From Pseudomonadota bacterium (lineage in GTDB: Bacteria > Pseudomonadota > Alphaproteobacteria > Rhizobiales > Beijerinckiaceae), in NCBI GenBank assembly GCA_028876585.1, contig JAGWRL010000191.1:1-31244 (forward strand): DNA of 31,244 nt. Reading direction: 5' to 3'. The notes beneath the pieces were generated by a model. It saw only the letters and a list, made by a program, of their open reading frames with translations. It did not search any database and had not been told where the DNA came from. Below, piece by piece: positions 7,455 through 18,363 of the stretch (position 1 is its first letter; the number at the start of each line of letters is the position of its first letter). The position numbers were made by a program, and so were the translations under genes.

Positions 7455-8896
7455 GCGACCTTCCTGAGCTTTTCGTATAGCGCGGCGTAGCGTTTTGCGG
7501 GCGCGCGCCACGACACATCGGCGCGCATCCCGTTCAGGCGCAGCCGGCGCATTAGCACCGGATTGCGGCAAAGTTCGAACGCGCGCGCGATCGCGTGATC
7601 GAGCGCGCCGATCTCGGGGGGATAGAACTGCACGCCGGTGGCGACGCCGGCGGTCAGCGCCGCCTCGTTGGCGTCGACCACGGTGTCGGCGAGGCCGCCG
7701 ACCCGCGCCACCAAAGGCGCCGCGCCATAGCGCAACGCGCAAAGCTGCGTCAGCCCGCACGGCTCGAAGCGCGACGGCACGACGAGGAAATCGACGCCGG
7801 CCTGGATCAGATGCGCCAGCGTCTCGTCATAGCCGATCACGCAGCCGACCTGATCGGGATAGGTCGCCGCCAAAGCGCGAAAACCCTGCTCCAGCGCCGG
7901 TTCGCCGGTCCCCAACAACGCCAGCTGGCCGCCGCGCGCGATCAGGCCCGGCATGCAGGCGAGCAGCAGATCGAGCCCCTTCTGGCTGGTCAGTCGCGAG
8001 ACGACGCCGAACAAGGGCGCGTCAGGCGCCGGCCCGAGCGCGAATTTGGCTTGCAGCGCGGCGCGGTTGACGGCGCGATCCTCCAGCCGCAGCGCGCTGT
8101 AGGTTTTCGCCAGCGTCGGGTCGGTCTCCGGATTCCAGATCTCGTCGTCGATGCCGTTGACGATGCCCTCGACGTCGGCGGCGCGGGCGCGCAGCAGGCC
8201 GTCGAGCGCCATGCCGAACTCGGGCGTGAGGATTTCGCGCGCATAGGTCGGCGAAACGGTCGTCACCTTGTCGGCGAACAGGATGCCGCCCTTGAGAAAG
8301 CCGATGCCGCCGAAATATTCGACGCCGTCGATCGCCATCGCCTCGGGCGGCAGGCCGAGCGGGCGCAGCAGGTCGCCGTAATAATGGCCCTGGAACGCCA
8401 TATTGTGCAGCGTCAGCACCGTGCCCGGCCGCGCGCCGCCGTCATAGTGCAGATAGACGGGGACGAGCGCGGCCTGCCAATCATGCGCGTGTGCGACGTC
8501 GGCGACATAGCCGGGCGCGAGGCCCTTGGCGAGATCGGCGCCGGCGCGGGCGAGCGCGGCGTAGCGGAAGGCGTTGTCCGCCCAATCGCGCCCGTCGGGG
8601 CCGAGATAGATGTTGCCGCGCCGCTCGTAGAGATGCGGCGCGTCGAGCACGAACAGATCGAGCCCGCCGCCCTTGCCCGCCAGCAGCCGCGCCGGCCCGC
8701 CCATCAAGGCGGGATAGGCGTGCACGGACTCGGCCTGTTCGAGCTTCGCCATCACGGCGGGATAGCCCGGCAGCAGCGTCCGCATCTCGACGCCCTCGCG
8801 CGGCAGCGCCAGCGGCAGGGCGCCGGCGACATCGGCGAGCCCGCCCGTCTTGACGAGCGGGAACGCCTCCGAGGCGATCGACAGGACGCGCAGCAT
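7451..8896 (-). CDS. glgA: Glycogen synthase (ADP-glucose)
   Basis: The 481-residue protein has the usual length of bacterial GlgA (GT5 family). It transfers glucose from ADP-glucose to the non-reducing end of a growing alpha-1,4-glucan. The N-terminus is diagnostic: [20 protein letters not shown], in which Lys16-Thr-Gly-Gly-Leu20 is the KTGGL nucleotide-sugar site. Further family marks are VAHAHDWQ, TLHNMAFQG, the IVNGID segment, and the C-terminal PSRFEPCGLTQL with its catalytic-site Glu. The ATG at 8894-8896 shares one base with the glgC stop (TGATG), and its own TGA overlaps the start of glgX-malQ. These junctions point to tight translational coupling of glgC, glgA and glgX-malQ. The open frame extends upstream to 9682 only as an overlap with glgC. 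Confidence 0.96.
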   Translation of the reverse strand: MLRVLSIASEAFPLVKTGGLADVAGALPLALPREGVEMRTLLPGYPAVMAKLEQAESVHAYPALMGGPARLLAGKGGGLDLFVLDAPHLYERRGNIYLGPDGRDWADNAFRYAALARAGADLAKGLAPGYVADVAHAHDWQAALVPVYLHYDGGARPGTVLTLHNMAFQGHYYGDLLRPLGLPPEAMAIDGVEYFGGIGFLKGGILFADKVTTVSPTYAREILTPEFGMALDGLLRARAADVEGIVNGIDDEIWNPETDPTLAKTYSALRLEDRAVNRAALQAKFALGPAPDAPLFGVVSRLTSQKGLDLLLACMPGLIARGGQLALLGTGEPALEQGFRALAATYPDQVGCVIGYDETLAHLIQAGVDFLVVPSRFEPCGLTQLCALRYGAAPLVARVGGLADTVVDANEAALTAGVATGVQFYPPEIGALDHAIARAFELCRNPVLMRRLRLNGMRADVSWRAPAKRYAALYEKLRKVA

Positions 8897-10170
8897 CAGG
8901 CGCCGAGCTTGTCGATCATCGGCTGCGTGATGAGCGTGACGCCGGCTTCGGTGCGACGGAAGCGGCGCGCGTCCTCCACCGGGTCCTCGCCGACGACGAG
9001 GCCGTCGGGAATCTGCACGCCGGAATCGATCACCACCTTGTTCAGCCGGCAACCGCGCGCGATGCGGACATAGGGCATGATCACCGCTTCGTGGATGTGC
9101 GAGAAGGAATGGATGCGACAGCCGGTGAACAGCAGCGAGCGCGAAATCGCCGCGCCGGAGACGATACAGCCGCCCGAGATCAGCGAGGACACCGCCGAAC
9201 CGCGCCGCCCTTCGACGTCGTGCACGAACTTGCCCGGCGGCGTGACCTCGCCATAGGTCCAGATCGGCCATTCGCGATCGTAGAGATCGAGATCGGGCAC
9301 GACTTCGGTCAGATCGACATTGGCCTGCCAATAGGCGTCGACGGTGCCGACGTCGCGCCAATAGGGGTGCGATTCCTCGCGCGAGCGCACGCAGGAGCGG
9401 GCGAAATGATGCGCCACCGCTTTGCCGTTGGTGACGGAATAGGGGATCAGGTCCTTGCCGAAATCGTGGCTCGAATTGGGGTCGGCGGCGTCGCGGCGCA
9501 ATTCCTCGATCAGGAATTTGGTGTCGTAGACATAGATGCCCATGCTGCACAGCGAGACGTCGGTGCGGCCGGGCATCGGCGGCGGATTCTTCGGCTTTTC
9601 GAGAAAGTTGATTATGCGGTCGTTCTCGTCGACATGCATCACGCCAAAGCCCTTGGCCTCCTCCAGCGAAGCCTCCAGACAACCCACCGTCACGTCGGCG
9701 CCGGACTCGACGTGCTGTTGCAGCATCTTCTCGTAGTCCATCTTATAAATATGATCGCCGGCGAGGATGACCATGAACTGCGGGCCATAGCTCTCGATGA
9801 TGTCGATGTTCTGATAGACCGCGTCGGCCGTGCCGAGATACCACATCGTCTCCGACACGCGCTGCGAGGCGGGGAGCACGTCGAAACTCTCGTTGCGCTC
9901 GGGACGGAAGAAGTTCCAGCCGCGCTGCATGTGGCGGATCAGGCTGTGCGCCTTGTATTGCGTCGCCACCGCGATGCGGCGAATGCCGGAATTCAGCGCG
10001 TTCGACAGCGCGAAATCGATGATGCGGGACTTGCCGCCGAAATAGACGGCGGGCTTGGCGCGCCGATCGGTCAGTTCCATCAACCGGCTGCCGCGCCCGC
10101 CCGCCAGCACATAGGCCATGGCGTGGCGCGCGAACGGCGCCGTCGGCGGCGTCTCTCTGGTTGCACTCAT
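8896..10170 (-). CDS. glgC: Glucose-1-phosphate adenylyltransferase (ADP-glucose pyrophosphorylase)
   Basis: The 424-residue protein makes ADP-glucose from glucose-1-phosphate and ATP, the committed step of bacterial glycogen synthesis and usually its control point. The N-terminal nucleotidyltransferase domain has [19 protein letters not shown] (the substrate loop), [19 protein letters not shown], and [13 protein letters not shown] with the catalytic Asp. FLEKPKNPP and [12 protein letters not shown] bind glucose-1-phosphate. The C-terminal third has the repeating left-handed helix pattern ([25 protein letters not shown]). The ATG at 10170 is preceded by a very strong Shine-Dalgarno (GGGAGGAGG, 5 bases upstream). 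That and an 82-base gap after glgB suggest glgC has its own control. The allosteric effector cannot be read safely; purple and methanotrophic alphaproteobacterial enzymes commonly respond to fructose-6-phosphate or pyruvate. Confidence 0.96.
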   Translation of the reverse strand: MSATRETPPTAPFARHAMAYVLAGGRGSRLMELTDRRAKPAVYFGGKSRIIDFALSNALNSGIRRIAVATQYKAHSLIRHMQRGWNFFRPERNESFDVLPASQRVSETMWYLGTADAVYQNIDIIESYGPQFMVILAGDHIYKMDYEKMLQQHVESGADVTVGCLEASLEEAKGFGVMHVDENDRIINFLEKPKNPPPMPGRTDVSLCSMGIYVYDTKFLIEELRRDAADPNSSHDFGKDLIPYSVTNGKAVAHHFARSCVRSREESHPYWRDVGTVDAYWQANVDLTEVVPDLDLYDREWPIWTYGEVTPPGKFVHDVEGRRGSAVSSLISGGCIVSGAAISRSLLFTGCRIHSFSHIHEAVIMPYVRIARGCRLNKVVIDSGVQIPDGLVVGEDPVEDARRFRRTEAGVTLITQPMIDKLGA

Positions 10171-10193
10171 ACGGACCTCCTCCCGAAACGCGG

Positions 10194-10216
10194 CTCGGCG
10201 TCATTCTTGCGCCGAG
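10194..10216 (-). promoter_or_regulatory. Hairpin in the glgC leader
   Basis: A perfect 7-bp stem (ctcggcg with cgccgag) with a 9-base loop sits 24-46 bases before the glgC start and just upstream of its strong GGGAGGAGG ribosome site. The remaining leader (10217-10252) is AT-richer and could hold a promoter for glgC. The hairpin could also end some glgB transcripts. There is no direct evidence for either role. Confidence 0.35.
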
Positions 10217-10252
10217 ACTGGCATGAATTGAAGACGTTATTTTTGCGTCAGG

Positions 10253-12463
<2,211 letters not shown>

Positions 12464-12480
12464 CACGTCTCGTCTCCCCG

Positions 12481-14964
12481 TCAAGTCAGCCGCTTATACG
12501 GCGCCTTCCAGATTTCGTCGGCATATTCGGCAATGGTGCGGTCGGATGAGAACCAGCCGGTGTTGGCGGTGTTGATGATGCTCGATCGCAACCACGCCTT
12601 GCGGTCGCGCCACGCGGCGTCGATTTTCTGCTGCGTCGCCCAGTAGGCGTCGAAATCCGCGCACACCATGAAATAGTCGTGATGGCGCAAAGTCTCGACC
12701 AGGCCGTGATAGCGGCCGCGGTCGTCGGCCGAGAACACGCCCGAGCCGACCGCCTCCAACACGTCGCGCAGCACCGGCGAGGCTTCGATATAGGGCGTCG
12801 AGTCGATCCCGCGGGCGCGCGAGGCCTCGACTTCCTGCGCCGTGAGGCCGAAGATGAAGATGTTCTCATCTCCCACCAGATCCTTCAATTCGACGTTGGC
12901 GCCGTCGAGCGTGCCGACAGTCAGCGCTCCATTCAACGCCATTTTCATATTTCCGGTTCCCGACGCCTCCATGCCGGCGGTGGAAATCTGCTCCGACAGG
13001 TCGACGGCGGGGATGATCGTCTCGGCCAGGCTTACGTTGTAATTGGGCAGGAACACGACCTTCAGCAAGCCGCGCACGGTCGGGTCGGCGTTGACGGCGC
13101 GGGCGACGTCGATCGCCAGCTTGATGATCAGCTTGGCCTGAGTGTAACTCGCCGCCGCCTTGCCGGCGAAGATTTTCACGCGCGGGGCGAAGTCGATCGT
13201 CGGATTGGCGCGGATCTCGTTATAACGCGCGATCGTCTCGAGGATGTTGAGCAACTGGCGCTTGTATTCGTGGATGCGCTTGATCTGCACGTCGAACATC
13301 GCGTCCGGGTCGAGCCGCTGGTTGAGCGCCTCCGCCGCGAGCTGGCCGAGCGCGATCTTGTTGGCGCGCCGCGAAAGCGCGATCTGCTCCTGCATCGAGG
13401 AATCGTCGGCGTATTTGCCCAAGCCGCGCAGCACGTCGGCGTCGTACAGGCCCTTGTCGCCGACCGTGGAGCGAATGATGGCGGACAGGCGCGGGTTGCA
13501 CTCGATCAACCAGCGGCGAAACGTGATGCCGTTGGTCTTGTTGACGATGCGGCCGGGATAGATGCTGTTGAGATCGTGGAAAACGGTCTGCTTCATCAGG
13601 TTGGTGTGCAGCGCCGAGACGCCGTTGATCTTGTGGCTGCCGACGAAGGCGAGCGAACCCATCCGCACGCGGCGGCCGGCGTGCTCGTCGATCAACGAGA
13701 TCGCGGCCAGGAAGCCGGGGTCGGTCATGCCCTTCTTGCGAACGCCGTCGAGATGCATGGCGTTGATGAGATAGATGATCTGCATGTGGCGCGGCAGCAG
13801 CCGCTCCATCAGGCTGACCGGCCAGCTCTCCAGCGCCTCCGGCAACAGCGTGTGGTTGGTGTAGGAGAACACCGAATGGGTGATCCGCCACGCCTCTTCC
13901 CACGGCAGGCCGTTGAGATCGAGCAGAATGCGCATCATCTCGGCGACGGCGATGGCGGGATGGGTGTCGTTGAGCTGCACCGCGACGTGATCGCCCAACG
14001 TGCGCACGTCCTTGTAGTTGCGCACATGCCGGCGCACCAGATCGAGCAACGAGGCGGAGGCGAAGAAATATTCCTGCCGCAGCCGCAGTTCCTGGCCCGC
14101 CGGCGTCGCGTCCGAGGGGTAGAGCACCTTCGAGATCGCCTCGGCGCGCACGCTGTCGGACAGCGCGCCCAGGTAATCGCCGGCGTTGAAGGCGTCGAGT
14201 TTCAGCGGATCGGGCGCGCGCGCGTTCCACAGCCGCAGCGTATTGACGTGCCGGCCGCGCCAGCCGACGATCGGGGTGTCGAAGCCGATCGCCTCGACGC
14301 GCTCGCCGGGGTGCCAGACGTGGCGCACCGCGTCGCCCTCGCCCTGCACCGCCTCGACCCAGCCGCCGAAGCCGATGGAGTAATTGACCTCCGCCCGCTC
14401 GAACTCCCAGGGGTTGCCGTGGCTCAGCCAATCCTCCGGCGCCTCCTGCTGCCAGCCGTTGCGGATGATCTGGCGGAACAGGCCATTGTCGTAGCGGATG
14501 CCGTAGCCGTGCGCGGCGATCGACAGCGTCGCCATCGAATCCATGAAGCAGGCGGCGAGCCGGCCGAGGCCGCCGTTGCCGAGCGCGGCGTCCGATTCGA
14601 TCCGGCGCAGCGAGGCGAAATCGACGCCCAGGCTCGCCATCGCCGCCGACATCGGCTCGACGACGCCCAGATTGGTCATCGCGTCGAACAACATGCGGCC
14701 GATGAGAAATTCGAGGCTGAGGTAATAGACGCGCTTGCGTTGATCGGTATAGGCGCGGTTGGTCGACTGGATCCAGCGGTCGACGACGATGTCGCGAGTC
14801 GCCGCCGCCACCGACAGAAACCAGTCGCGCTGGCTGGCCGCGAGCGGGTTCTTGCCCACCGTGTATTTCAGCTTGGCGAGCACCGCCTCCTTCAGCTCGT
14901 CGGCCGTGTAGGCGCGCACCTCGTCGTTGGCGGCTCGCTCCGGCGCCGGAGTGACCATATCCAT
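12481..14964 (-). CDS. glgP: Glycogen phosphorylase
   Basis: The 827-residue GT35 enzyme releases glucose-1-phosphate from the ends of glycogen chains and is close to the E. coli length. The pyridoxal-phosphate site is clear: EASGTGNMKMALNG with Lys674. Other marks are ESDAALGNGGLGRLAACFMD (123-142), QLNDTHPAIAV (330-340), NKTNGITFRRWL (475-486) and QIKRIHEYKRQLLN (560-573). The start is the ATG at 14964, six bases after an AGAGGGA ribosome site. The frame is open further upstream, but no comparable site is there. It is the first gene of the leftward glycogen cluster and faces mtnA across 137 bases, so the operon promoter is probably in that gap. Placing the degradative enzyme first is a little unusual, since many loci have it last. 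Confidence 0.95.
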   Translation of the reverse strand: MDMVTPAPERAANDEVRAYTADELKEAVLAKLKYTVGKNPLAASQRDWFLSVAAATRDIVVDRWIQSTNRAYTDQRKRVYYLSLEFLIGRMLFDAMTNLGVVEPMSAAMASLGVDFASLRRIESDAALGNGGLGRLAACFMDSMATLSIAAHGYGIRYDNGLFRQIIRNGWQQEAPEDWLSHGNPWEFERAEVNYSIGFGGWVEAVQGEGDAVRHVWHPGERVEAIGFDTPIVGWRGRHVNTLRLWNARAPDPLKLDAFNAGDYLGALSDSVRAEAISKVLYPSDATPAGQELRLRQEYFFASASLLDLVRRHVRNYKDVRTLGDHVAVQLNDTHPAIAVAEMMRILLDLNGLPWEEAWRITHSVFSYTNHTLLPEALESWPVSLMERLLPRHMQIIYLINAMHLDGVRKKGMTDPGFLAAISLIDEHAGRRVRMGSLAFVGSHKINGVSALHTNLMKQTVFHDLNSIYPGRIVNKTNGITFRRWLIECNPRLSAIIRSTVGDKGLYDADVLRGLGKYADDSSMQEQIALSRRANKIALGQLAAEALNQRLDPDAMFDVQIKRIHEYKRQLLNILETIARYNEIRANPTIDFAPRVKIFAGKAAASYTQAKLIIKLAIDVARAVNADPTVRGLLKVVFLPNYNVSLAETIIPAVDLSEQISTAGMEASGTGNMKMALNGALTVGTLDGANVELKDLVGDENIFIFGLTAQEVEASRARGIDSTPYIEASPVLRDVLEAVGSGVFSADDRGRYHGLVETLRHHDYFMVCADFDAYWATQQKIDAAWRDRKAWLRSSIINTANTGWFSSDRTIAEYADEIWKAPYKRLT

Positions 14965-15101
14965 AGAGTATCCCTCTTTCGCCCGCACCATCCCAGCAGG
15001 CCCTTACACAATGGGCGTTAAGGTCTCGTACCATCATTGTGACCGGCCGTGAAACCACCTAAAGCGTCGTCGGACGCCCATTTTTTGCCAGGAGTGGCGG
15101 G
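14965..15101. promoter_or_regulatory. Divergent promoter region between glgP and mtnA
   Basis: These 137 bases must drive glgP leftward and mtnA rightward. They contain an inverted repeat, cacaatg at 15007-15013 and cattgtg at 15035-15041, centred in the gap and possibly a regulator site. The mtnA side ends in CAGGAGTGGCGGG before its ATG, a good ribosome site. I cannot fix -35/-10 boxes with confidence, and the link to a specific regulator is inference. Confidence 0.4.
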
Positions 15102-16181
15102 ATGAAGATCGACGGCAAGCCCTATCGCACGATCTGGCGCGCCGGCCCGGCCGCGGTCGAGACCATCGACCAGACCCGGCTGCCGCACGAACTGGCCTTC
15201 AAGCGAATCGACACGCTCGCAGGCGCGGTCGCGGCGATCAAGACGATGGTCGTGCGCGGCGCGCCGCTGATCGGCGCCTCGGCCGCCTATGGCCTCGCCC
15301 TCGCGCTGACCAGGGCCGGCGACGACGCCGCGCTGGAGGACGCCTGCCGGACGCTGCTGGCGAGCCGCCCGACCGCCGTCAATCTCAAGCACGCGCTCGA
15401 CGACGTGCGCCAGGTCGTGGCGCCGCTGCCGCCGGCGGCGCGCGGCGAGGCGGCGTTCCGCCGCGCCGACGAGATTTGCGAAGAGGACGTCAAGCTGAAC
15501 CTCGCCATCGGCGAGGCCGGCTTCAAGCTGATCGAGGCGGCGCATAAGGCGAGCGGCCGCGCCGTCAATGTGCTGACCCATTGCAACGCCGGCTGGCTCG
15601 CCACCGTCGATTGGGGCACCGCCACCGCGCCGATCTATCTCGCGCATGATCGCGGGCTGCCGGTGCACGTCTATGTCGACGAGACGCGGCCGCGCAATCA
15701 GGGCGCGTCGCTGACGGCGTTCGAGCTTGGCCAGCACGGCGTGCCGTTCACGCTGATCGCCGACAACGCCGGCGGCCATCTGATGCAGCATGGGCGCGTC
15801 GATCTGTGCATCGTCGGGGCCGACCGGGTGACCGCGCGCGGCGACGCCGCCAACAAGATCGGCACCTATCTGAAGGCGCTGGCGGCGCGCGCCAACGGCG
15901 TGCCGTTCTATGTCGCCGCGCCGGGGACCACGATCGACTGGACGATCGACGACGGCGGGAAAATCGAGATCGAGGAGCGCGACGCACGCGAAGTCACCCA
16001 TATCTGGGGCCGGCTGGCGGACGGGCGCGTGGCGCAGGTCGAACTGGCGCCGCCGGGCACGCGCGCCGCCAATCCCGCCTTCGACGTGACGCCGGCGGAA
16101 CTGGTGAGCGGGATCATCACCGAGCGCGGGCTGGCGCGCGCCGACAAAGCCGCGCTGGCGGCGCTGTACGGCCGGGGTTGA
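15102..16181 (+). CDS. mtnA: S-methyl-5-thioribose-1-phosphate isomerase
   Basis: The 359-residue protein converts 5-methylthioribose-1-phosphate to 5-methylthioribulose-1-phosphate in the cytoplasmic methionine salvage pathway. It belongs to the eIF-2B alpha/beta/delta-like family. The diagnostic segments are VVRGAPLIGASAAYG (50-64), LTHCNAGWLAT with catalytic Cys161, VDETRPRNQG (192-201), and GADRVTARGDAANKIGTY with catalytic Asp241. These two catalytic residues sit one position from those of the Bacillus subtilis enzyme (Cys160, Asp240). The ATG at 15102 has an AGGAG site 9 bases upstream. None of the other salvage genes lies in the window. The gap of 53 bases to the efflux adaptor downstream is short enough for a shared transcript, although no functional link is obvious. 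Confidence 0.95.
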   Translation: MKIDGKPYRTIWRAGPAAVETIDQTRLPHELAFKRIDTLAGAVAAIKTMVVRGAPLIGASAAYGLALALTRAGDDAALEDACRTLLASRPTAVNLKHALDDVRQVVAPLPPAARGEAAFRRADEICEEDVKLNLAIGEAGFKLIEAAHKASGRAVNVLTHCNAGWLATVDWGTATAPIYLAHDRGLPVHVYVDETRPRNQGASLTAFELGQHGVPFTLIADNAGGHLMQHGRVDLCIVGADRVTARGDAANKIGTYLKALAARANGVPFYVAAPGTTIDWTIDDGGKIEIEERDAREVTHIWGRLADGRVAQVELAPPGTRAANPAFDVTPAELVSGIITERGLARADKAALAALYGRG

Positions 16182-16234
16182 CGACAACGCGCGGCTGGCC
16201 TTTAGCTCGCGGCCGATCTTTTACGGGGGCGCGG

Positions 16235-17305
16235 TTGCGGGGCTGGCTGGGGATAGGGGCGGGGCTGGCGGCGGTCACGCTTGCAGGCTGCAACGCGCCG
16301 CAGGTCGCCAAGCGGCCGCCGCTGCCGGTGCGCGTCGTCACCGCCAAGGTCACCGATTACGCGCCGACGCTGTCGCTCACCGGCGAAATCGCCGCCCGCG
16401 TCAGCTCGGACCTGTCGTTCCGGGTCAGCGGGCGGGTGATCGAGCGCAAGGTCGACGTCGGCGCGCATGTGCAGGCGGGCGAAGCGCTGGCGCGAATCGA
16501 TCCCGCCTCGGCGCAATCCGATCTCGACGCCGCCAACGCGGCGGTGGCGTCCGCCGAGGCGGTGCTCAAGCAGAATTCGGCCGCCTACGAGCGGCAGAAG
16601 CAATTGCTCGACGCCGGCTTCACCACCCGCTCGGGCTTCGATTCGGCGCAGCAGAACCTGCGCACCGCGCAAGGCGCGCTCGACGCGGCCAAGGCGCAGG
16701 CGGCGACGGCGGCCGACGCGCTCACTTACACCGTGCTGCGGGCGGAAAAGGCGGGGGTGGTCACGGCGCGGCAGATCGAGGTCGGGCAGATCGCGCTGGC
16801 CGCCCAGACCGCGTTCACCGTCGCGCAGGACGGGCCGCGCGACGCGGTGTTCAATGTGTTCGAATCGATCTTCTTCGCGCGGCCGGCGGGCGGCGGGGTG
16901 AAGCTGGCGCTGGTGTCGGACCCCAACGTGACCGCGATCGGCCATGTCCGCGAGGTGTCGCCGACCGTCAACCCGAAATCGGGCACGGTGACGGTGAAGG
17001 TCGGCGTCGAGGGTGATCCCGACAAGATGCCACTGGGCGCGCCGGTGATCGGCCGGGCGAACTTCGCGGCGCGCAAGGTGGTGGAATTGCCGTGGACGGC
17101 GGCCGCCTCCGACGCCGGCGCGCTGGCGGTCTGGGTGCTCGATCCCGCCAGCGGCGCCGTCGCGATGAAGCCGGTGACGGCGGAAGCGTTCGACAACGAG
17201 ACGCTGATCCTGTCCGCCGGCCTGCAAGGCGGCGAGGAAGTGGTCACGGCGGGCGGAAAATTCCTCTATCCCGGCGAGATCGTCGCGCCGCAGGAGCGCC
17301 CGTGA
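16235..17305 (+). CDS. RND efflux membrane-fusion lipoprotein, first adaptor
   Basis: The 356-residue protein is a periplasmic adaptor (HlyD/AcrA type) of a tripartite RND pump. The start is inferred as TTG at 16235: it is the only usable start codon just before the signal sequence, and a GGGGG run lies about 6 bases upstream. The N-terminus is a lipoprotein signal (AAVTLAGC, lipid-carrying Cys19). The barrel-sandwich half-motifs flank a helical hairpin: GRVIERKVDVGAHVQAGEAL near residue 68, the coiled coil (about 95-165), and VLRAEKAGVVTARQIEVGQ after it. The beta-barrel and membrane-proximal parts end in GEEVVTAGGKFLYPGE. Its TGA overlaps the GTG start of the second adaptor (GTGA). Having two different adaptors recalls the TriA-TriB pair of Pseudomonas aeruginosa TriABC. 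Substrate unknown. Confidence 0.88.
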   Translation: MRGWLGIGAGLAAVTLAGCNAPQVAKRPPLPVRVVTAKVTDYAPTLSLTGEIAARVSSDLSFRVSGRVIERKVDVGAHVQAGEALARIDPASAQSDLDAANAAVASAEAVLKQNSAAYERQKQLLDAGFTTRSGFDSAQQNLRTAQGALDAAKAQAATAADALTYTVLRAEKAGVVTARQIEVGQIALAAQTAFTVAQDGPRDAVFNVFESIFFARPAGGGVKLALVSDPNVTAIGHVREVSPTVNPKSGTVTVKVGVEGDPDKMPLGAPVIGRANFAARKVVELPWTAAASDAGALAVWVLDPASGAVAMKPVTAEAFDNETLILSAGLQGGEEVVTAGGKFLYPGEIVAPQERP

Positions 17306-18363
17306 AGCGCCTCGCCCTGCCCGCCTTGCTGGCGCTGACGGCTTGCGACAAGCCACCGCCCGCGCCGCCGCCGGTGCGGCCGGTGTTTTCGACGCTGGCC
17401 GCCGAGACGACGGTCGATCCGCTGCATCTGGCCGGCGTCGTCGCCGCGCGGCTGGAGACGCCGTTCTCGTTCCGCGTGCTCGGCCGGCTGACCGCGCGGC
17501 CGGTCAACATCGGCGATCTCGTCAAGAAGGATGAGACGCTGGCCGCGATCGACCCGCTGGCGCTGCAACTCGGCGTGCGCTCGGCCGAGGCGGATCTGGC
17601 CAGCGCCGAGGCGCAACTCGCCAACGCGCTCGGCGTCGCCGAACGGCAATCGACCTTGTTGAAGACCAATACGACGACGCAGGCGCAAGTCGACGCCGCC
17701 GAACAGGCGCGCGCTTCCGCGCTCGCCGGCGGCAACCGCGCCCGCGCCGCGCTCGCCAAGGCGAAGGAGGAACTGGGTTACTCCGTGCTGAAGGCCGATT
17801 TCGCCGGCGTCGTCACCAACACCGGGGCCGAGGTCGGCCAGACCGTGTCGCCCGGCCAGATGGTGGTCGAGATCGCCGACCCCGCCCTGCGCGACGCGGT
17901 GATCGACGCGCCCGATTCGGCCGCCGCGACGCTCGCCGTCGGCGACGCCTTCGAGGTCGCCGCCCAGCTCGACCCGAGCGTGCGCGTCAGCGGCAAGGTG
18001 CGCGAGATCGCGCCACAGGCGGATGCGGCGACGCGCACGCGGCGCGTCAGAATCGCGCTCGACAAGCCGCCCAACGCCTTCCGCCTCGGCTCGACCATCA
18101 CCGCCTGGCCGGTCAACGCGCCGCACAAAGCCGTGCGCCTGCCGGCCTCCGCCATCCTGCTGAAGGACGGCAAGCCGTGGGTCTGGATCGTCGATGCGGC
18201 CACCGCGAAAGTGGCGCTGCGGCCGGTGACGCTGGCCGACGCGGGCGCCGACCCGGTCGAGGTGACGGGCGGGCTGGAGCCGGCGATGCGGGTGGTGACG
18301 GCGGGCGTGCACAGCCTGGTCGAAGGCCAGCAGGTGCGGATCGAACAGCGGGCGAACCCTTGA
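17302..18363 (+). CDS. RND efflux membrane-fusion lipoprotein, second adaptor
   Basis: The 353-residue protein is a second HlyD/AcrA-type adaptor, clearly related to but distinct from the first. It starts at GTG 17302, overlapping the previous stop. A lipobox LTAC places the lipid on Cys15, and Asp follows at +2, which in enteric bacteria keeps a lipoprotein in the inner membrane. That suits an adaptor attached to an inner-membrane pump. A Pro-rich linker follows (DKPPPAPPPVRP). The lipoyl half-motifs (FRVLGRLTARPVNIGDLVKK and VLKADFAGVVTNTGAEVGQT) enclose a short hairpin rich in Ala, Gln and Glu (about residues 92-155). The C-terminal barrel has GSTITAWPV and PASAILLKDGKPWVW. The TGA at 18361-18363 overlaps the pump's TTG start. 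Confidence 0.88.
   Translation: MKRLALPALLALTACDKPPPAPPPVRPVFSTLAAETTVDPLHLAGVVAARLETPFSFRVLGRLTARPVNIGDLVKKDETLAAIDPLALQLGVRSAEADLASAEAQLANALGVAERQSTLLKTNTTTQAQVDAAEQARASALAGGNRARAALAKAKEELGYSVLKADFAGVVTNTGAEVGQTVSPGQMVVEIADPALRDAVIDAPDSAAATLAVGDAFEVAAQLDPSVRVSGKVREIAPQADAATRTRRVRIALDKPPNAFRLGSTITAWPVNAPHKAVRLPASAILLKDGKPWVWIVDAATAKVALRPVTLADAGADPVEVTGGLEPAMRVVTAGVHSLVEGQQVRIEQRANP

Noticed and set aside
7455..7760. N-terminal extension of the glgX-malQ frame
   Set aside because: These 102 codons read across glgA in another frame and are Arg-rich without similarity. The ATG at 7454 has an ATGA junction and fits the family start.
12464..12484. TTG start of glgB overlapping the glgP stop
   Set aside because: Possible, but ATG 12463 or GTG 12466 lie after the GGGGAG ribosome site, whereas the TTG would lie before it.
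12679..15021. A 780-codon plus-strand frame opposite glgP
   Set aside because: Same antisense artefact; glgP on the other strand has every family motif.
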